DNA of 64,000 bases from Pseudomonas monsensis (GCF_014268495.2 NZ_CP077087.1:1057501-1121500), one strand, 5' to 3'. Shown: positions 52,916-62,840, counted from the first letter of the stretch. The notes: generated from the sequence alone by a model not told the origin. Numbers and translations are program-made.

Positions 52916-54511
52916 ATGCGACGCTGGAACGGCTGGGGAGAGGCAGGCACGGTGGTCGAACTGCCGGCCCAGGGCGCGAGTTTTCTCAACGAACGGCTGG
53001 GGGCCGGGCGCGCGCTGCCGGATGCCTCACTGGAGTCGGCACTGGCGCGGGTGCCGGCCTCGCGGCTGGCGCAGCACGCGTTGTACAGCGTCGATGCCCA
53101 TGACCGCCTGCTGCATGCCCGCGGCCAGAGCCTGCCGGACTGGCTGGCGCTGCGCGAAGGCGCGCTGGGCAACTATCCCGACGCCGTGGCGTTTCCCGAA
53201 ACCGCCGGGCAGATCCGCCAATTGCTGGCGCTCGCCCATGAACAGGACCTGTGCCTGATTCCCTACGGCGGCGGCACCTCGGTGGCCGGGCACATCAATC
53301 CGCCGGATTCGACGCGGCCGGTGGTGACGGTGTCGCTGGCGCGGATGAATCGCCTGAGCGACCTCGACGAGGCCAGCCAACTGGCGACGTTCGGCCCCGG
53401 CGCCAGCGGCCCGCAGGTGGAAAGTCAGCTACGCGCTCGCGGCTACACGTTGGGGCATTTTCCGCAGTCGTGGGAGTTGTCGACGCTGGGCGGTTGGGTC
53501 GCCAGTCGCTCCAGCGGCCAGCAGTCGTTGCGCTACGGGCGCATCGAGCAATTGTTTGCTGGCGGCACTCTGGAAACCTTTGCCGGACCTCTGGACATCC
53601 CGACCTTCCCGGCCTCCGCCGCAGGGCCTGATCTGCGCGAAGTGGTGCTCGGCAGCGAGGGCCGTTTCGGGATCATTTCCGAGGTCAAAGTGCGGGTCAG
53701 TCCGTTGCCCGCCGATGAGCGTTTTTATGGCGTCTTCCTGCCCAGTTGGAGCAAGGCGCTGCAAGCGATCCGCCAATTGGCCCAGGCGCGGGTGCCGCTG
53801 TCGATGCTGCGTCTGTCCAACGCCGTGGAAACCGAAACCCAACTGGCGCTGGCCGGGCATCCACAGCAAATCGCCTGGCTGGAGAAGTACCTGAACCTGC
53901 GCGGCGCCGGTGAGGGCAAGTGCCTGCTGACCTTCGGCGTGACCGGCAATCGTCGGCAGAACGCGCTGTCATTGACCCAGGCCCGGCAGCATCTGAAAGC
54001 CTTTGGCGGGGTGTTCACCGGCACCCTGCTCGGCAAGAAGTGGGCGCAGAACCGTTTCCGTTTTCCCTACCTGCGCGAGAACTTGTGGAACGCCGGTTAC
54101 GTGGTCGACACCCTGGAAACGGCCACCGACTGGAGCAACGTCGACCACTTGCTCAACCTGATCGAAAACAGCCTGCGTGATGCCCTGGCAGCGCAGGGCG
54201 AGCGGGTGCATGTGTTCACCCACTTGTCCCACGTCTACGGCGAAGGTTCGAGCATCTACACCACCTATGTGTTTCGCCCGGCGGTGGATTACCCGGCGAC
54301 GCTGGCGCGCTGGCAGGCACTCAAACACGCGGCCAGCCAGACCATCGTCGACAACCACGGCACCATCAGTCACCAGCATGGTGTCGGCAAGGATCATGCA
54401 CCGTACCTGCTGCGCGAAAAAGGCGCGCTGGCGCTGGACACCTTGCAGGCGCTGAGCAAGCACTTCGATCCGGCCGGGCGCCTCAATCCCGGCACGTTGT
54501 TGCCGGAGTGA
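52916..54511 (+). CDS. FAD-binding oxidase, alkyl-DHAP-synthase-like
   Basis: This 531-residue flavoprotein has a PCMH-type FAD domain with PYGGGTSVAGHI near 120, and a C-terminal catalytic half ending HFDPAGRLNPGTLLP. The SHQHGVGKDHAPYL stretch matches the HHHGVGK active-site motif of alkyldihydroxyacetonephosphate synthases, enzymes of ether-lipid metabolism. The related D-lactate/glycolate oxidases lack this motif. The start follows AAGGA. It is first in a + strand cluster with GlpD- and FGGY-type genes, so turnover of a glycerol ether is possible. Confidence 0.82.
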   Translation: MRRWNGWGEAGTVVELPAQGASFLNERLGAGRALPDASLESALARVPASRLAQHALYSVDAHDRLLHARGQSLPDWLALREGALGNYPDAVAFPETAGQIRQLLALAHEQDLCLIPYGGGTSVAGHINPPDSTRPVVTVSLARMNRLSDLDEASQLATFGPGASGPQVESQLRARGYTLGHFPQSWELSTLGGWVASRSSGQQSLRYGRIEQLFAGGTLETFAGPLDIPTFPASAAGPDLREVVLGSEGRFGIISEVKVRVSPLPADERFYGVFLPSWSKALQAIRQLAQARVPLSMLRLSNAVETETQLALAGHPQQIAWLEKYLNLRGAGEGKCLLTFGVTGNRRQNALSLTQARQHLKAFGGVFTGTLLGKKWAQNRFRFPYLRENLWNAGYVVDTLETATDWSNVDHLLNLIENSLRDALAAQGERVHVFTHLSHVYGEGSSIYTTYVFRPAVDYPATLARWQALKHAASQTIVDNHGTISHQHGVGKDHAPYLLREKGALALDTLQALSKHFDPAGRLNPGTLLPE

Positions 54512-54516
54512 CGACC

Positions 54517-56109
54517 ATGAATCAGGACTGGAACGCCGCGTGGCGCCAGCAGATTCTGCCGACGCTGGCAGCTGAAACCTGGGATCTGATTGTCATCGGC
54601 GGCGGTATCAGTGGTGCCGGCATTCTGCGCGAAGCGGCGCGGCGTGGCTGGCGTTGCCTGCTGCTGGAACAACGGGATTTCGCCTGGGGCACGTCCAGCC
54701 GATCGTCGAAAATGGTCCACGGTGGTTTGCGTTACATCGCCAAGGGCCAGTGGCGCCTGACCCGCGATTCGGTGCGCGAGCGCCAGCGTCTGCTCGACGA
54801 AGCGCCGGGGCTGGTGGAGCCGATGAGTTTCATGATGCCGCACTATCGCGGCGGCTTTCCCGGGCCGCGTGTGCTCGGTGGTTTGCTGTCGGTTTACGAC
54901 GCGTTGGCCGGACGGCGCAGCCATCGTTTTCATGACGCGCAGCAATTGCGTTTTCTGGCGCCGGGGGTGAAGGAGAGCAAGCTGATTGGCGGCACCTGTT
55001 TTGTCGATGCGCTGACCGATGATGCGCGGCTGGTGATGCGCGTATTGAGCGAAGCGCGGGCCGATGGTGCGGTGGTGCTCAACGGTGTGCGCGTCGAACA
55101 GTTGCTGCGCGAAGACGGGCGGGTGTGCGGAGTTCAGGTCGAAGATTGCGAGGCGGGTGGGCCGCTGCAATTGCGCTGCGGCGTGTTGGCGGTGGCTACG
55201 GGGGCGTGGGCGGAGCGCTTGCGTTTGCCCGAGTCACCGCGACAACTGCGACCACTGCGTGGCAGTCATCTGCTGCTGCCGGGCTGGCGTTTGCCGGTGG
55301 CGCAGGCGTTCACATTTCTGCATGAGCGAGACCGTCGGCCAGTCTTTGTTTTCCCTTGGGAGGGCGCGACGGTGGTCGGCACCACCGATCTTGATCATCG
55401 CGAGGATCTGGACCAGAGCGCGAGCATCAGCGCCGAAGAACTCGACTATCTGCTGGCAGCCTGCACGCAACAGTTTCCCGCTGCCGAAGTCTCGGCCACC
55501 GATGTGCTGTCAACCTGGTCGGGCGTGCGCCCGGTGGTAGGCAGCGCAAGTGCGCATCAAGGCAAGCCGTCGAATGAAACCCGTGAACATGTGCTGTGGC
55601 AGGAGCCCGGTTGCGTGACCCTGGCCGGTGGCAAACTGACGACGTTTCGCCCGCAAGCCATTGAAGTGCTCAAGGCTTGCGCAGACATGCTCGGCCGTCA
55701 TTTTGAAGATGATGCCGCTGCGGTGTTCGCCGCCGTACCAGCCCTGAGCATTCCCGGACTCAGCCCTCAACAGTGGCGACGCCTGGCCGGACGCCACGGC
55801 CGTGACCTGCCGAGGCTGGCGCAGCTGATCGCCGAGGCGGGCCCCGAAACGGTCGGCAACACCGACACCTTGTGGGCAGAGCTGGCCTTCGCCTGCGAGG
55901 CGGAAATGGTTCTGCACCTCGATGATCTATTGCTGCGCCGCACCCGACTGGGCTTGTTGCTGGCGCGCGGTGGCGAAGCGTATTTCCCTGCCATTCGCCA
56001 GCTCTGCCAGCCACGTCTGGGCTGGGACGATGCACACTGGCAGCAAGAGCAGCAGCGTTACCGGGTGTTGTGGCAACGCCATCACGGTTTGCCGGAGGCC
56101 ACGCCTTGA
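54517..56109 (+). CDS. FAD-dependent glycerol-3-phosphate dehydrogenase-like protein
   Basis: This 530-residue GlpD-family oxidoreductase has the FAD loop GGGISGAG (28-35), WGTSSRSSKMVHGGLRYI, VFPWEGATVVGTTDLDH and the family C-terminal domain. It should oxidise glycerol-3-phosphate or a close analogue. Because it sits with lipid-related genes instead of glpF/glpK, it is likely a paralogue. The ATG at 54517 is preferred over the GTG at 54508 because GGAG lies at a proper distance. The gene after it begins within 21 bases. Confidence 0.85.
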   Translation: MNQDWNAAWRQQILPTLAAETWDLIVIGGGISGAGILREAARRGWRCLLLEQRDFAWGTSSRSSKMVHGGLRYIAKGQWRLTRDSVRERQRLLDEAPGLVEPMSFMMPHYRGGFPGPRVLGGLLSVYDALAGRRSHRFHDAQQLRFLAPGVKESKLIGGTCFVDALTDDARLVMRVLSEARADGAVVLNGVRVEQLLREDGRVCGVQVEDCEAGGPLQLRCGVLAVATGAWAERLRLPESPRQLRPLRGSHLLLPGWRLPVAQAFTFLHERDRRPVFVFPWEGATVVGTTDLDHREDLDQSASISAEELDYLLAACTQQFPAAEVSATDVLSTWSGVRPVVGSASAHQGKPSNETREHVLWQEPGCVTLAGGKLTTFRPQAIEVLKACADMLGRHFEDDAAAVFAAVPALSIPGLSPQQWRRLAGRHGRDLPRLAQLIAEAGPETVGNTDTLWAELAFACEAEMVLHLDDLLLRRTRLGLLLARGGEAYFPAIRQLCQPRLGWDDAHWQQEQQRYRVLWQRHHGLPEATP

Positions 56110-56129
56110 TGCCCCTTGAAGAGAGCGCC

Positions 56130-57698
56130 ATGGATAACCATTCGAACAAGCGTTACCTGTTGGCGATCGACAACGGCACCCAGAGCGTGCGCGCATTGCT
56201 CTTCGATCTGCAGGGCAATCTGCTCGGCAAAGGCAAGGTCCAATTACAGGCGTATTACTCGACGCAACCGGGTTGGGCCGAGCAGGACCCGGAATATTAC
56301 TGGGCGAAACTCGGCGAGGCCTGCCAGCAGGTGTGGGCGCAAACCGGGATTGATCGTTCGCAGATCGCCGGTGTTTCGCTAACCACTCAACGCGGCACGG
56401 TGATCAACGTCGATGCCGCGGGCAAACCGCTGCGCCCGGCGATTCTGTGGCTCGATCAGCGTCAGAGTGAAGTCGAGGGCGGGATCAAGGGCCCGTGGGG
56501 CTGGCTGTTCAAACTGGTCGGCGCGCAGGCTACGGTGGATTATTTTCGCGCCCAGGCCGAGGCCAACTGGATCGCCAGGCATCAACCGGAAATCTGGGCG
56601 GCGACCGACAAGTTTTTGCTGCTCTCGGGGTTTCTCACCCATCGTCTGTGTGGGCGCTTCGTTGACTCTGTCGGCTGTTGCGTCGGCTACCTGCCGTTCG
56701 ATTTCAAACGCCTGAAATGGGCCGCGCCCAGCGACTGGAAATGGCAGGCGCTGGCGGTGCGTCCCGAGCAGTTGCCGACCTTGCACAAACCTGGGGAAAC
56801 CCTCGGCCACATCAGCGCTGAAGCCAGCCGCCACACCGGGATTCCCGAGGGCTTGCCGCTGATTGCCGCCGGTGCCGACAAGGCCTGTGAAGTGGTCGGT
56901 TCCGGCGTGGTCGATGCCGATACGGTGTGCCTGTCCTACGGCACCACGGCGACGATCACCAGCACCCGCGCGCGCTACCGGGAAATCGTTCCGTTGATTC
57001 CGCCGTACCCCTCGGCGGTGCCGGATCAGTACAACTGCGAGGTGATGATTTATCGCGGTTACTGGATGGTCAGTTGGTTCAAGAACGAGTTCGGTCTGCG
57101 CGAGATGCAGCAGGCGCAAGCGCAGGGCATCGAGCCGGAGCAGTTGTTCGATGCACTGGTCAACGCGGTGCCGCCGGGGTCGATGGGGCTGATGCTGCAA
57201 CCCTACTGGTCACCGGGTATTCGCGAGCCCGGCGTGGAGGCCAAAGGCGCGATGATCGGTTTCGGCGATGTGCACACCCGTGCGCACATTTACCGGGCGA
57301 TTCTGGAAGGGCTGGCGTATGCGTTGCGCCAGGGCATGGAAAAAATCGAGCAGCGTTCGAAGGTCTCGATCAAGCGCTTGCGGGTAGCCGGTGGCGGCTC
57401 GCAGAGCGATGCGGCGATGCAGCTGACGGCAAATATTTTCGGCCTGCCGGCGGAACGTCCGCATGTGTACGAAGCGTCCGGGCTGGGCGCGGCGATCTGT
57501 TGTGCGGTGGGGTTGGGGTTGTATGCGGACTTTCCGAGTGCGATCGCGGCGATGACGCGGGTTGGCGCGGTATTCACGCCGCAACCCGAGGCGCAGCAGG
57601 TCTATGAGCGTTTGTACAAAGAGGTGTACCTGCGCATGTATCGCCAGCTCAAACCGTTGTATCAGAGCATCCGAACAATCACCGGTTACCCCGCCTGA
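56130..57698 (+). CDS. FGGY-family carbohydrate kinase
   Basis: This 522-residue kinase has AIDNGTQSVRALLFD at the N-terminus (phosphate loop), a catalytic Asp region LWLDQRQSE, and the C-terminal RVAGGGSQSDAAMQLTANIF nucleotide-binding motif. It resembles glycerol/xylulose kinases, but the substrate is not certain. In-frame starts at 56070 and 56109 are possible; 56130 (MDNHSNKRY) is favoured because GAAGAGA precedes it. It probably phosphorylates glycerol or a related polyol for the dehydrogenase encoded before it. Confidence 0.85.
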   Translation: MDNHSNKRYLLAIDNGTQSVRALLFDLQGNLLGKGKVQLQAYYSTQPGWAEQDPEYYWAKLGEACQQVWAQTGIDRSQIAGVSLTTQRGTVINVDAAGKPLRPAILWLDQRQSEVEGGIKGPWGWLFKLVGAQATVDYFRAQAEANWIARHQPEIWAATDKFLLLSGFLTHRLCGRFVDSVGCCVGYLPFDFKRLKWAAPSDWKWQALAVRPEQLPTLHKPGETLGHISAEASRHTGIPEGLPLIAAGADKACEVVGSGVVDADTVCLSYGTTATITSTRARYREIVPLIPPYPSAVPDQYNCEVMIYRGYWMVSWFKNEFGLREMQQAQAQGIEPEQLFDALVNAVPPGSMGLMLQPYWSPGIREPGVEAKGAMIGFGDVHTRAHIYRAILEGLAYALRQGMEKIEQRSKVSIKRLRVAGGGSQSDAAMQLTANIFGLPAERPHVYEASGLGAAICCAVGLGLYADFPSAIAAMTRVGAVFTPQPEAQQVYERLYKEVYLRMYRQLKPLYQSIRTITGYPA

Positions 57699-57860
57699 AG
57701 AAACACCGCCAATTCCCTTGCAGGCTCACTCCTACAGGGAGGCATGGCGATTCTCATGTGGCGCTATCGGAGACTTTTTCTGGTGAGATTGGACAGTGTC
57801 AGCGCCGGGGGCGGTTGTTAGGCTCAACCCCCACAGCACCTCCAATAAGAATTAAAAGCA

Positions 57861-59150
57861 ATGAAGCTGACATTTCTCCTGTTGCTGCTTTGTGCAATGG
57901 CCCCGACGGCGTGGGGCTGGTCGAACCACACGGTGGGCAGCTATCTGGCGTTGCAGGAATTGCCGGCGCTGCGTGATGCGCCACCGGTGGAGGTCGAGCC
58001 GCTGGAGCGTTTTCTCGCCGAGCAATATCCGGCCGTGGTCGCGCTGCTGGAGCAACAGGAAAGCTTCGCCCGTGAACACTTCACCCAGTACCCGCCGCGC
58101 CCCGACAATCTGAAGCTGCCCGCCGTGCCGGGTGACAATCTGCGCCACGACTTTCTCACTGCGTTGCGGCTCAATCCACGCATTCATCTGGCGATGGTCA
58201 TTCAGCCATTACCGGGTCAAGACATACCCGAGCGCGAACATCTCAGTACCGATCAGGTGATGGTCGAGCAGACGCGTTCGCCATGGAATCGTCAGCGTTT
58301 CATTCGCGTGGCGGACGGCGAAAAAGTCGCGGCGCTGGCAGTCCTTGCGAGCGCCGCCGATGAGCCGGATTACGGTCACGACATCAACCTGTTCAGCGAC
58401 AACCCCGGCGCGGTTGCCGCGCTGTACGGCTTCGGCCCGCAGCCGTTTGGCGATGCGCGTTTCCAGTACAGCTCGCAGGCGCCATTCCACATGGGCTTCT
58501 TCCATGAAAGCGCGGTGGTGTATGCCGCGGCCGGATTTCTTCAGCGCAGCTGGCCGGACTGGCGCGCCTATCAGTACCTGGGGCTGGCGCGACTGGCGTT
58601 CGCCAGTGGCCATACCTACTGGGGCTATCGGTTCCTTGGTTGGGGCGTGCACCACGTGCAGGACTTGACCCAGCCGTATCACGCCAAGCCATTGCCCGGG
58701 GTCGAACTGCCCAGTCTGTTGCTGCTGGAGGGCAAGGCGTTGGCCGGTTTTGCCGATGATAAAAAAGCCTCGATCGAGCGCGTCGCCACCCGCCACATGG
58801 AAGTCGAGAAATACCAGTCGACCTGGCTGCGGCGCCTGCTGCGCGCCGGTCAGCAGCATCCGATGCTCGCTGCCTACGCTGATGTGGCCCAAGACAAACA
58901 GTATCCGCCGTACTCGGTGGACTACTTGCGCGAAGTAGTCAGTGCCGAGTCGGTCGAGGACTCGGCAGCGTTCGATGAAGCCATCGGCCAGTGGCTGGAG
59001 ACGGCCCCGTTGACCAGCGATTTCAGCAGCGGCAATCAGTTGCAGCGCGAGCGTTTCGAGCATCCGGCACTCAATCAGCAGCTGTTCAAACTGCTCGGCC
59101 ATTTTGGCGCGCACAGCCGGATTTATGTCCGTGCGGGGCTGGCACCCTAG
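57861..59150 (+). CDS. Secreted zinc-dependent phospholipase C/P1-nuclease-fold hydrolase
   Basis: This 429-residue protein has a signal peptide cleaved before W20, so the mature protein begins WSNHT. An N-terminal Trp is the first zinc ligand in this superfamily. Further ligands fit H251, H264/H265, D268 and H274 in SGHTYWGYRFLGWGVHHVQDLTQPYH. Phospholipase C is favoured because the next genes are lipid-related. The ribosome site is weak. It lies 162 bases after the kinase gene, so it may have its own promoter. Confidence 0.75.
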   Translation: MKLTFLLLLLCAMAPTAWGWSNHTVGSYLALQELPALRDAPPVEVEPLERFLAEQYPAVVALLEQQESFAREHFTQYPPRPDNLKLPAVPGDNLRHDFLTALRLNPRIHLAMVIQPLPGQDIPEREHLSTDQVMVEQTRSPWNRQRFIRVADGEKVAALAVLASAADEPDYGHDINLFSDNPGAVAALYGFGPQPFGDARFQYSSQAPFHMGFFHESAVVYAAAGFLQRSWPDWRAYQYLGLARLAFASGHTYWGYRFLGWGVHHVQDLTQPYHAKPLPGVELPSLLLLEGKALAGFADDKKASIERVATRHMEVEKYQSTWLRRLLRAGQQHPMLAAYADVAQDKQYPPYSVDYLREVVSAESVEDSAAFDEAIGQWLETAPLTSDFSSGNQLQRERFEHPALNQQLFKLLGHFGAHSRIYVRAGLAP

Positions 59151-59197
59151 CCATCGCGGCCACGCAAAAAACAATAAGAACAAGGAGGGAGAAACCC

Positions 59198-61156
59198 ATG
59201 ATCAACACTCGATTGCGCCTGACCGGCGTGGCACTTCCCGGTGTCGGCCTGGCAGGACTGCTGCAACTCTGTGCGGTGGATGCTGTGCAGGCTGCCGAGT
59301 TCAGCGTGCTGGACAATCAAGTCACCGGCTCGATCGACACGACCCTGTCCTATGGTCGTTTGTGGCGGGTGCAAGGGCGCGACAAGAACAACGATGACGT
59401 CAACACCAACGACGGCAATCGCAACTTCGATACCGGGCTGGTTTCCGAGGTGTACAAGATCACCTCCGAGCTTGAGGCCAACTATCAGAACTACGGTTTG
59501 TTCGTGCGCGGCACGGCGTTCTACGACACCCAGTTGATGGACAAGCGCAACGATTACTACCGCAACAACAACCCGTCGCAACCGAGCCAGAGCTACCCGC
59601 AGGACGACCGTTTCACCAGTCAGACCCGCGACATCGCCGGCAGCCGGATCGAGATGCTCGACGCCTATGTCCACGGCAGTTGGGACGTCGCGCAGATGCC
59701 AGTGACCGCGCGGGTCGGCCGCCAGGTGTTCAACTGGGGCGAGGGAATTTTCTATCGCGGCGGGATCAACACCACCAACCCGGTGGACGCTGCCAAGTAC
59801 CGCTTGCCCGGCGCCGAAGTGAAGGAAGTGCTGGTACCGGTGGAGGCGCTGAGCTTCAACATCGGTCTGACCGACAGCCTGACCCTGGAGAGTTTCTACC
59901 AGACCAACTGGAAGGAAACCCGCATCGACCCGGTCGGCACCTTCTATTCGCAGACCGACCTGTTCGCCGATGGTGGCAACACCGGCTACAACAACTTCAG
60001 CGGCACCGCGCTCGACACGCCGGTGCCGGGGTTTGGCAACGTCATCGGGCTTTACAGTGCCTTGGGCAACAACCCGTTGCTGAGCCAGGCCCTGCAAACC
60101 ACCGGCCTGTACGCCAACGGCGTGACGCCGGCCTACGGCAATACGCTCAAGGTCGCGTCCATCGGCAAGGACTACAACGCGCGCAACGACGGTCAGTTCG
60201 GTTTCGCTTTTCGCTACATTGCCGAGCAACTCAATAGCACCGAGTTCGGTTTGTACCTGGTCAATTACCACGCCAAGGAACCGACCATCGCTGCGGATCT
60301 TGGCGGTTACAAGGGCATCGACATGAATGCCCTGACCAATCTGCTGGCGGGTGTCGCGGGCAGTCAGGCCGGCGCACTGGCCAACGGTTTGGCCACCGCG
60401 GATGTGATGGGCAACATCCAGGCGCATCGGCGCTATGCCGAAGACATCCGCATGTACGGGTTCAGCTTCAACACCACGTTGGGTGAGGCCTCGGTGTTCG
60501 GCGAGTTGGCCTATCGGCCCAACCTGCCTATCGGTGTCGCCGCGACCAACGATCTGATTGGCGACTTGGCCAACGGTGCGGCTGCGGCAGTGACCGGCAA
60601 AGCGATCAACGTCGGTGGGCAGATGGTCACCCTCGACAGCCAGATCAACAACGCCGAACGCGTGGAAGCGTTCAATACTTCGCTGGGCACTATCTATAAC
60701 TTCGGCCCTACGGCGTCGTTCGACTCACTGTTCGGCATCTTCGAACTGGCCTCCGAGCACCTGCGCGGCAGCAGCCTGCAATACACCGCTTATGACGGCA
60801 GTCGTCGTTACTACGCCGGCACCGGTAACTATTCCTATGTGTCGGGCGGCGATCGTGACGATCAGGTCAATCGCGATTCCTACAGCTACACGGCCATGCT
60901 CAACGGCACCTGGAACGACGTGTACGCCGGGGTCAACGTCTCGCCTTACGTCGTCTACAAGGACGATTTCAAAGGCAACAGCTATCAGGCCGGCAACACC
61001 ATCGACGGGCGCAAGGCCTACACCCTGGGGATCAAGGCCAACTACCAGAACAAGCTCGAAGCCGAGGTGCAATACACCAACTTCTGGGGCGGCGGGCAGA
61101 ACAACGGGATTCGCGACCGCGACAACGTCGGGTTCAACCTCAAGTACTTCTTGTGA
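59198..61156 (+). CDS. DUF1302 outer-membrane protein
   Basis: This 652-residue DUF1302-type barrel has a signal peptide (to about VQAAEFSVLDNQ) and aromatic-rich strands (RVGRQVFNWGEGIFYRGGINTTNPVDAAKYRLPGAEVKE is diagnostic). The C-terminal residue is Leu after YF. The start follows AAGGAGGGA. Together with the DUF1329 protein encoded at 61287 it forms a pair often seen next to lipid or steroid uptake genes. A frame extending back to 58991 overlaps the previous gene and is rejected. Confidence 0.9.
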   Translation: MINTRLRLTGVALPGVGLAGLLQLCAVDAVQAAEFSVLDNQVTGSIDTTLSYGRLWRVQGRDKNNDDVNTNDGNRNFDTGLVSEVYKITSELEANYQNYGLFVRGTAFYDTQLMDKRNDYYRNNNPSQPSQSYPQDDRFTSQTRDIAGSRIEMLDAYVHGSWDVAQMPVTARVGRQVFNWGEGIFYRGGINTTNPVDAAKYRLPGAEVKEVLVPVEALSFNIGLTDSLTLESFYQTNWKETRIDPVGTFYSQTDLFADGGNTGYNNFSGTALDTPVPGFGNVIGLYSALGNNPLLSQALQTTGLYANGVTPAYGNTLKVASIGKDYNARNDGQFGFAFRYIAEQLNSTEFGLYLVNYHAKEPTIAADLGGYKGIDMNALTNLLAGVAGSQAGALANGLATADVMGNIQAHRRYAEDIRMYGFSFNTTLGEASVFGELAYRPNLPIGVAATNDLIGDLANGAAAAVTGKAINVGGQMVTLDSQINNAERVEAFNTSLGTIYNFGPTASFDSLFGIFELASEHLRGSSLQYTAYDGSRRYYAGTGNYSYVSGGDRDDQVNRDSYSYTAMLNGTWNDVYAGVNVSPYVVYKDDFKGNSYQAGNTIDGRKAYTLGIKANYQNKLEAEVQYTNFWGGGQNNGIRDRDNVGFNLKYFL

Positions 61157-61172
61157 ATTCCAACTCATCCCC

Positions 61173-61264
61173 CTGTGGGAGCGAGCTTGCTCGCGAAGAG
61201 GCCAGCAGATTCAACACAGATGTTGCCTGACACACCGTTTTCGCGAGCAAGCTCGCTCCCACAG
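61173..61264. repeat. REP pair (GAGCGAGCTTGCTCGCG type)
   Basis: CCTGTGGGAGCGAGCTTGCT is followed by the reverse complement about 60 bases on. The pair sits between DUF1302 and DUF1329 genes that are probably on one transcript. Confidence 0.85.
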
Positions 61265-61286
61265 GTTTTGTACTTTGGAGAAGATC

Positions 61287-62660
61287 ATGTTTCACACTTC
61301 AAGAATGTCCCGGATCTCATTGGCGCTTGTTATGGGCCTGAGCGCCGGCAGTGCACTCGCCGCCATCACCCCGCAACAAGCCGAACAACTGAAAACCACC
61401 CTCACGCCCATGGGCGCCGAGCGTGCGGGCAACGCCGCCGGCACCATCCCGGCCTGGACCGGTGGCATCACCCAGGCGCCGGCCGGCTACAAACCGGGTC
61501 AGCATCACCCGGACCCATACGCCGCCGACAAACCGCTGTTCACCATCACCAAGGCCAATCTCGACCAGTACAAGGCGCACCTGAGTCCCGGGCAGATCGC
61601 GCTGTTCAACAGCTACCCCGACACGTTCCAGATGCCGGTCTATCCGTCGCGTCGTTCGGGTTCCGCGCCGCAGTGGCTGTATGACAACACCTTGAAGAAC
61701 GCGACCTCGGCCAAGCTGCTGGAGGGCGGCAGTGGATTCGCCGATGCCTACGGCGGCGTGCCGTTCCCGGTGCCCAAGGACGGTATCGAAGTGCTGTGGA
61801 ACCACATCACCCGTTATCGCGGGATCTACGTGGTGCGCCGCGCATCCGAGGCCCCGGTGCAGCGCAACGGCAGCTTTGCGTTGGTGACTTCGCAGCAGGA
61901 AGCGCTGTTCAACTTCTACCGTCCGGGCGGGCAGTACGCCGACCTGAAAAACATCCTGTTCTACTACCTCGCCTTCGTGAAAAGTCCGGCACGGCTGGCC
62001 GGCGGTGCAGCGCTGGTGCATGAGATGCTCGACCAGCTCAAGGACCCGCGCCAGGCCTGGGTCTACGACGCCGGCCAACGCCGCGTGCGCCGCGCGCCGA
62101 ATCTGGCGTATGACACGCCGATCGCCTCATCCGATGGCCTGCGCACCGCCGACGACACCGACCTGTTCAACGGCTCGCCGGATCGCTACGACTGGAAGCT
62201 CAAGGGCAAGCAGGAAATCTACATCCCCTACAACAACTACAAGGTCGGCAGCCCGGACGTGAAGTACGCACAACTGCTCACCCCGGGCCACCTCAACCCG
62301 CAATTCACCCGCTATGAGCTGCACCGCGTATGGGTGGTCGAAGGCAACCTGAAACCGGGGGCGCGGCATATCTATTCCAGGCGCGTGCTGTTTCTTGACG
62401 AGGACAGCTGGGGCGCGGCGCTGGTCGATCAATACGATGGGCGAGGGGAGTTGTGGCGGGTGTCGATGGCCTACCTGAAAAACTTCTACGACCTGCCGAC
62501 CACCTGGAGCGCACTGGACGTGTTCCACGACTTACAAGCCCGTCGTTACTACGTGCAGAACCTCGACAACGAAGAAGCCTCCACCGTGGACTTCTCGCAA
62601 CCGGTGCCGGAAGACGCGTATTTCATGCCGTCGGCGTTGCGCCAGCGCGGCACTCGCTAA
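61287..62660 (+). CDS. DUF1329 periplasmic protein
   Basis: This 457-residue secreted protein has a signal peptide (SLALVMGLSAGSALA), and its body is typical of DUF1329: AGNAAGTIPAWTGGI near 40, VPFPVPKDGIEVLWNH, and RRVLFLDEDSWGAALVDQYD, ending YFMPSALRQRGTR. It belongs to the outer-membrane lipoprotein-sorting-like LolA fold and probably cooperates with the DUF1302 barrel. Another frame from 60615 overlaps the preceding gene and is rejected. Confidence 0.9.
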   Translation: MFHTSRMSRISLALVMGLSAGSALAAITPQQAEQLKTTLTPMGAERAGNAAGTIPAWTGGITQAPAGYKPGQHHPDPYAADKPLFTITKANLDQYKAHLSPGQIALFNSYPDTFQMPVYPSRRSGSAPQWLYDNTLKNATSAKLLEGGSGFADAYGGVPFPVPKDGIEVLWNHITRYRGIYVVRRASEAPVQRNGSFALVTSQQEALFNFYRPGGQYADLKNILFYYLAFVKSPARLAGGAALVHEMLDQLKDPRQAWVYDAGQRRVRRAPNLAYDTPIASSDGLRTADDTDLFNGSPDRYDWKLKGKQEIYIPYNNYKVGSPDVKYAQLLTPGHLNPQFTRYELHRVWVVEGNLKPGARHIYSRRVLFLDEDSWGAALVDQYDGRGELWRVSMAYLKNFYDLPTTWSALDVFHDLQARRYYVQNLDNEEASTVDFSQPVPEDAYFMPSALRQRGTR

Positions 62661-62748
62661 TAGACGGGACGGATGATCGAACGCAATCCCTGCTGCAGCT
62701 CCTGCACAAGGCGGGTTGTCTGTGACATTGGGGTGACGGGGCTGACGC

Positions 62749-62840
62749 AATCGCGGGCAAGCCCGCTCCCACAGTTTTTTGAGTCGTTCACAATTGTGTG
62801 TTCGACTCGTTACCTGTGGGAGCGGGCTTGCCCGCGATTG
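62749..62840. repeat. REP pair (ATCGCGGGCAAGCCCGCTCCCACA type)
   Basis: Inverted copies lie between the DUF1329 gene and the convergent chemotaxis gene. This is a third sequence variant of the REP family in the window. Confidence 0.85.

Noticed and set aside
52705..53172. 156-residue N-terminal extension of the AraC regulator
   Set aside because: It overlaps the divergent FAD oxidase gene and the promoter, and the product of the start at 52704 already has normal family length.
60615..61286. N-terminal extension of the DUF1329 gene
   Set aside because: It runs through the end of the DUF1302 gene and a REP pair; the signal peptide begins at 61287.
22441..62840. Short repeats as a CRISPR array
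   Set aside because: They are inverted pairs scattered between genes, not regularly spaced direct repeats, and no cas gene is present.
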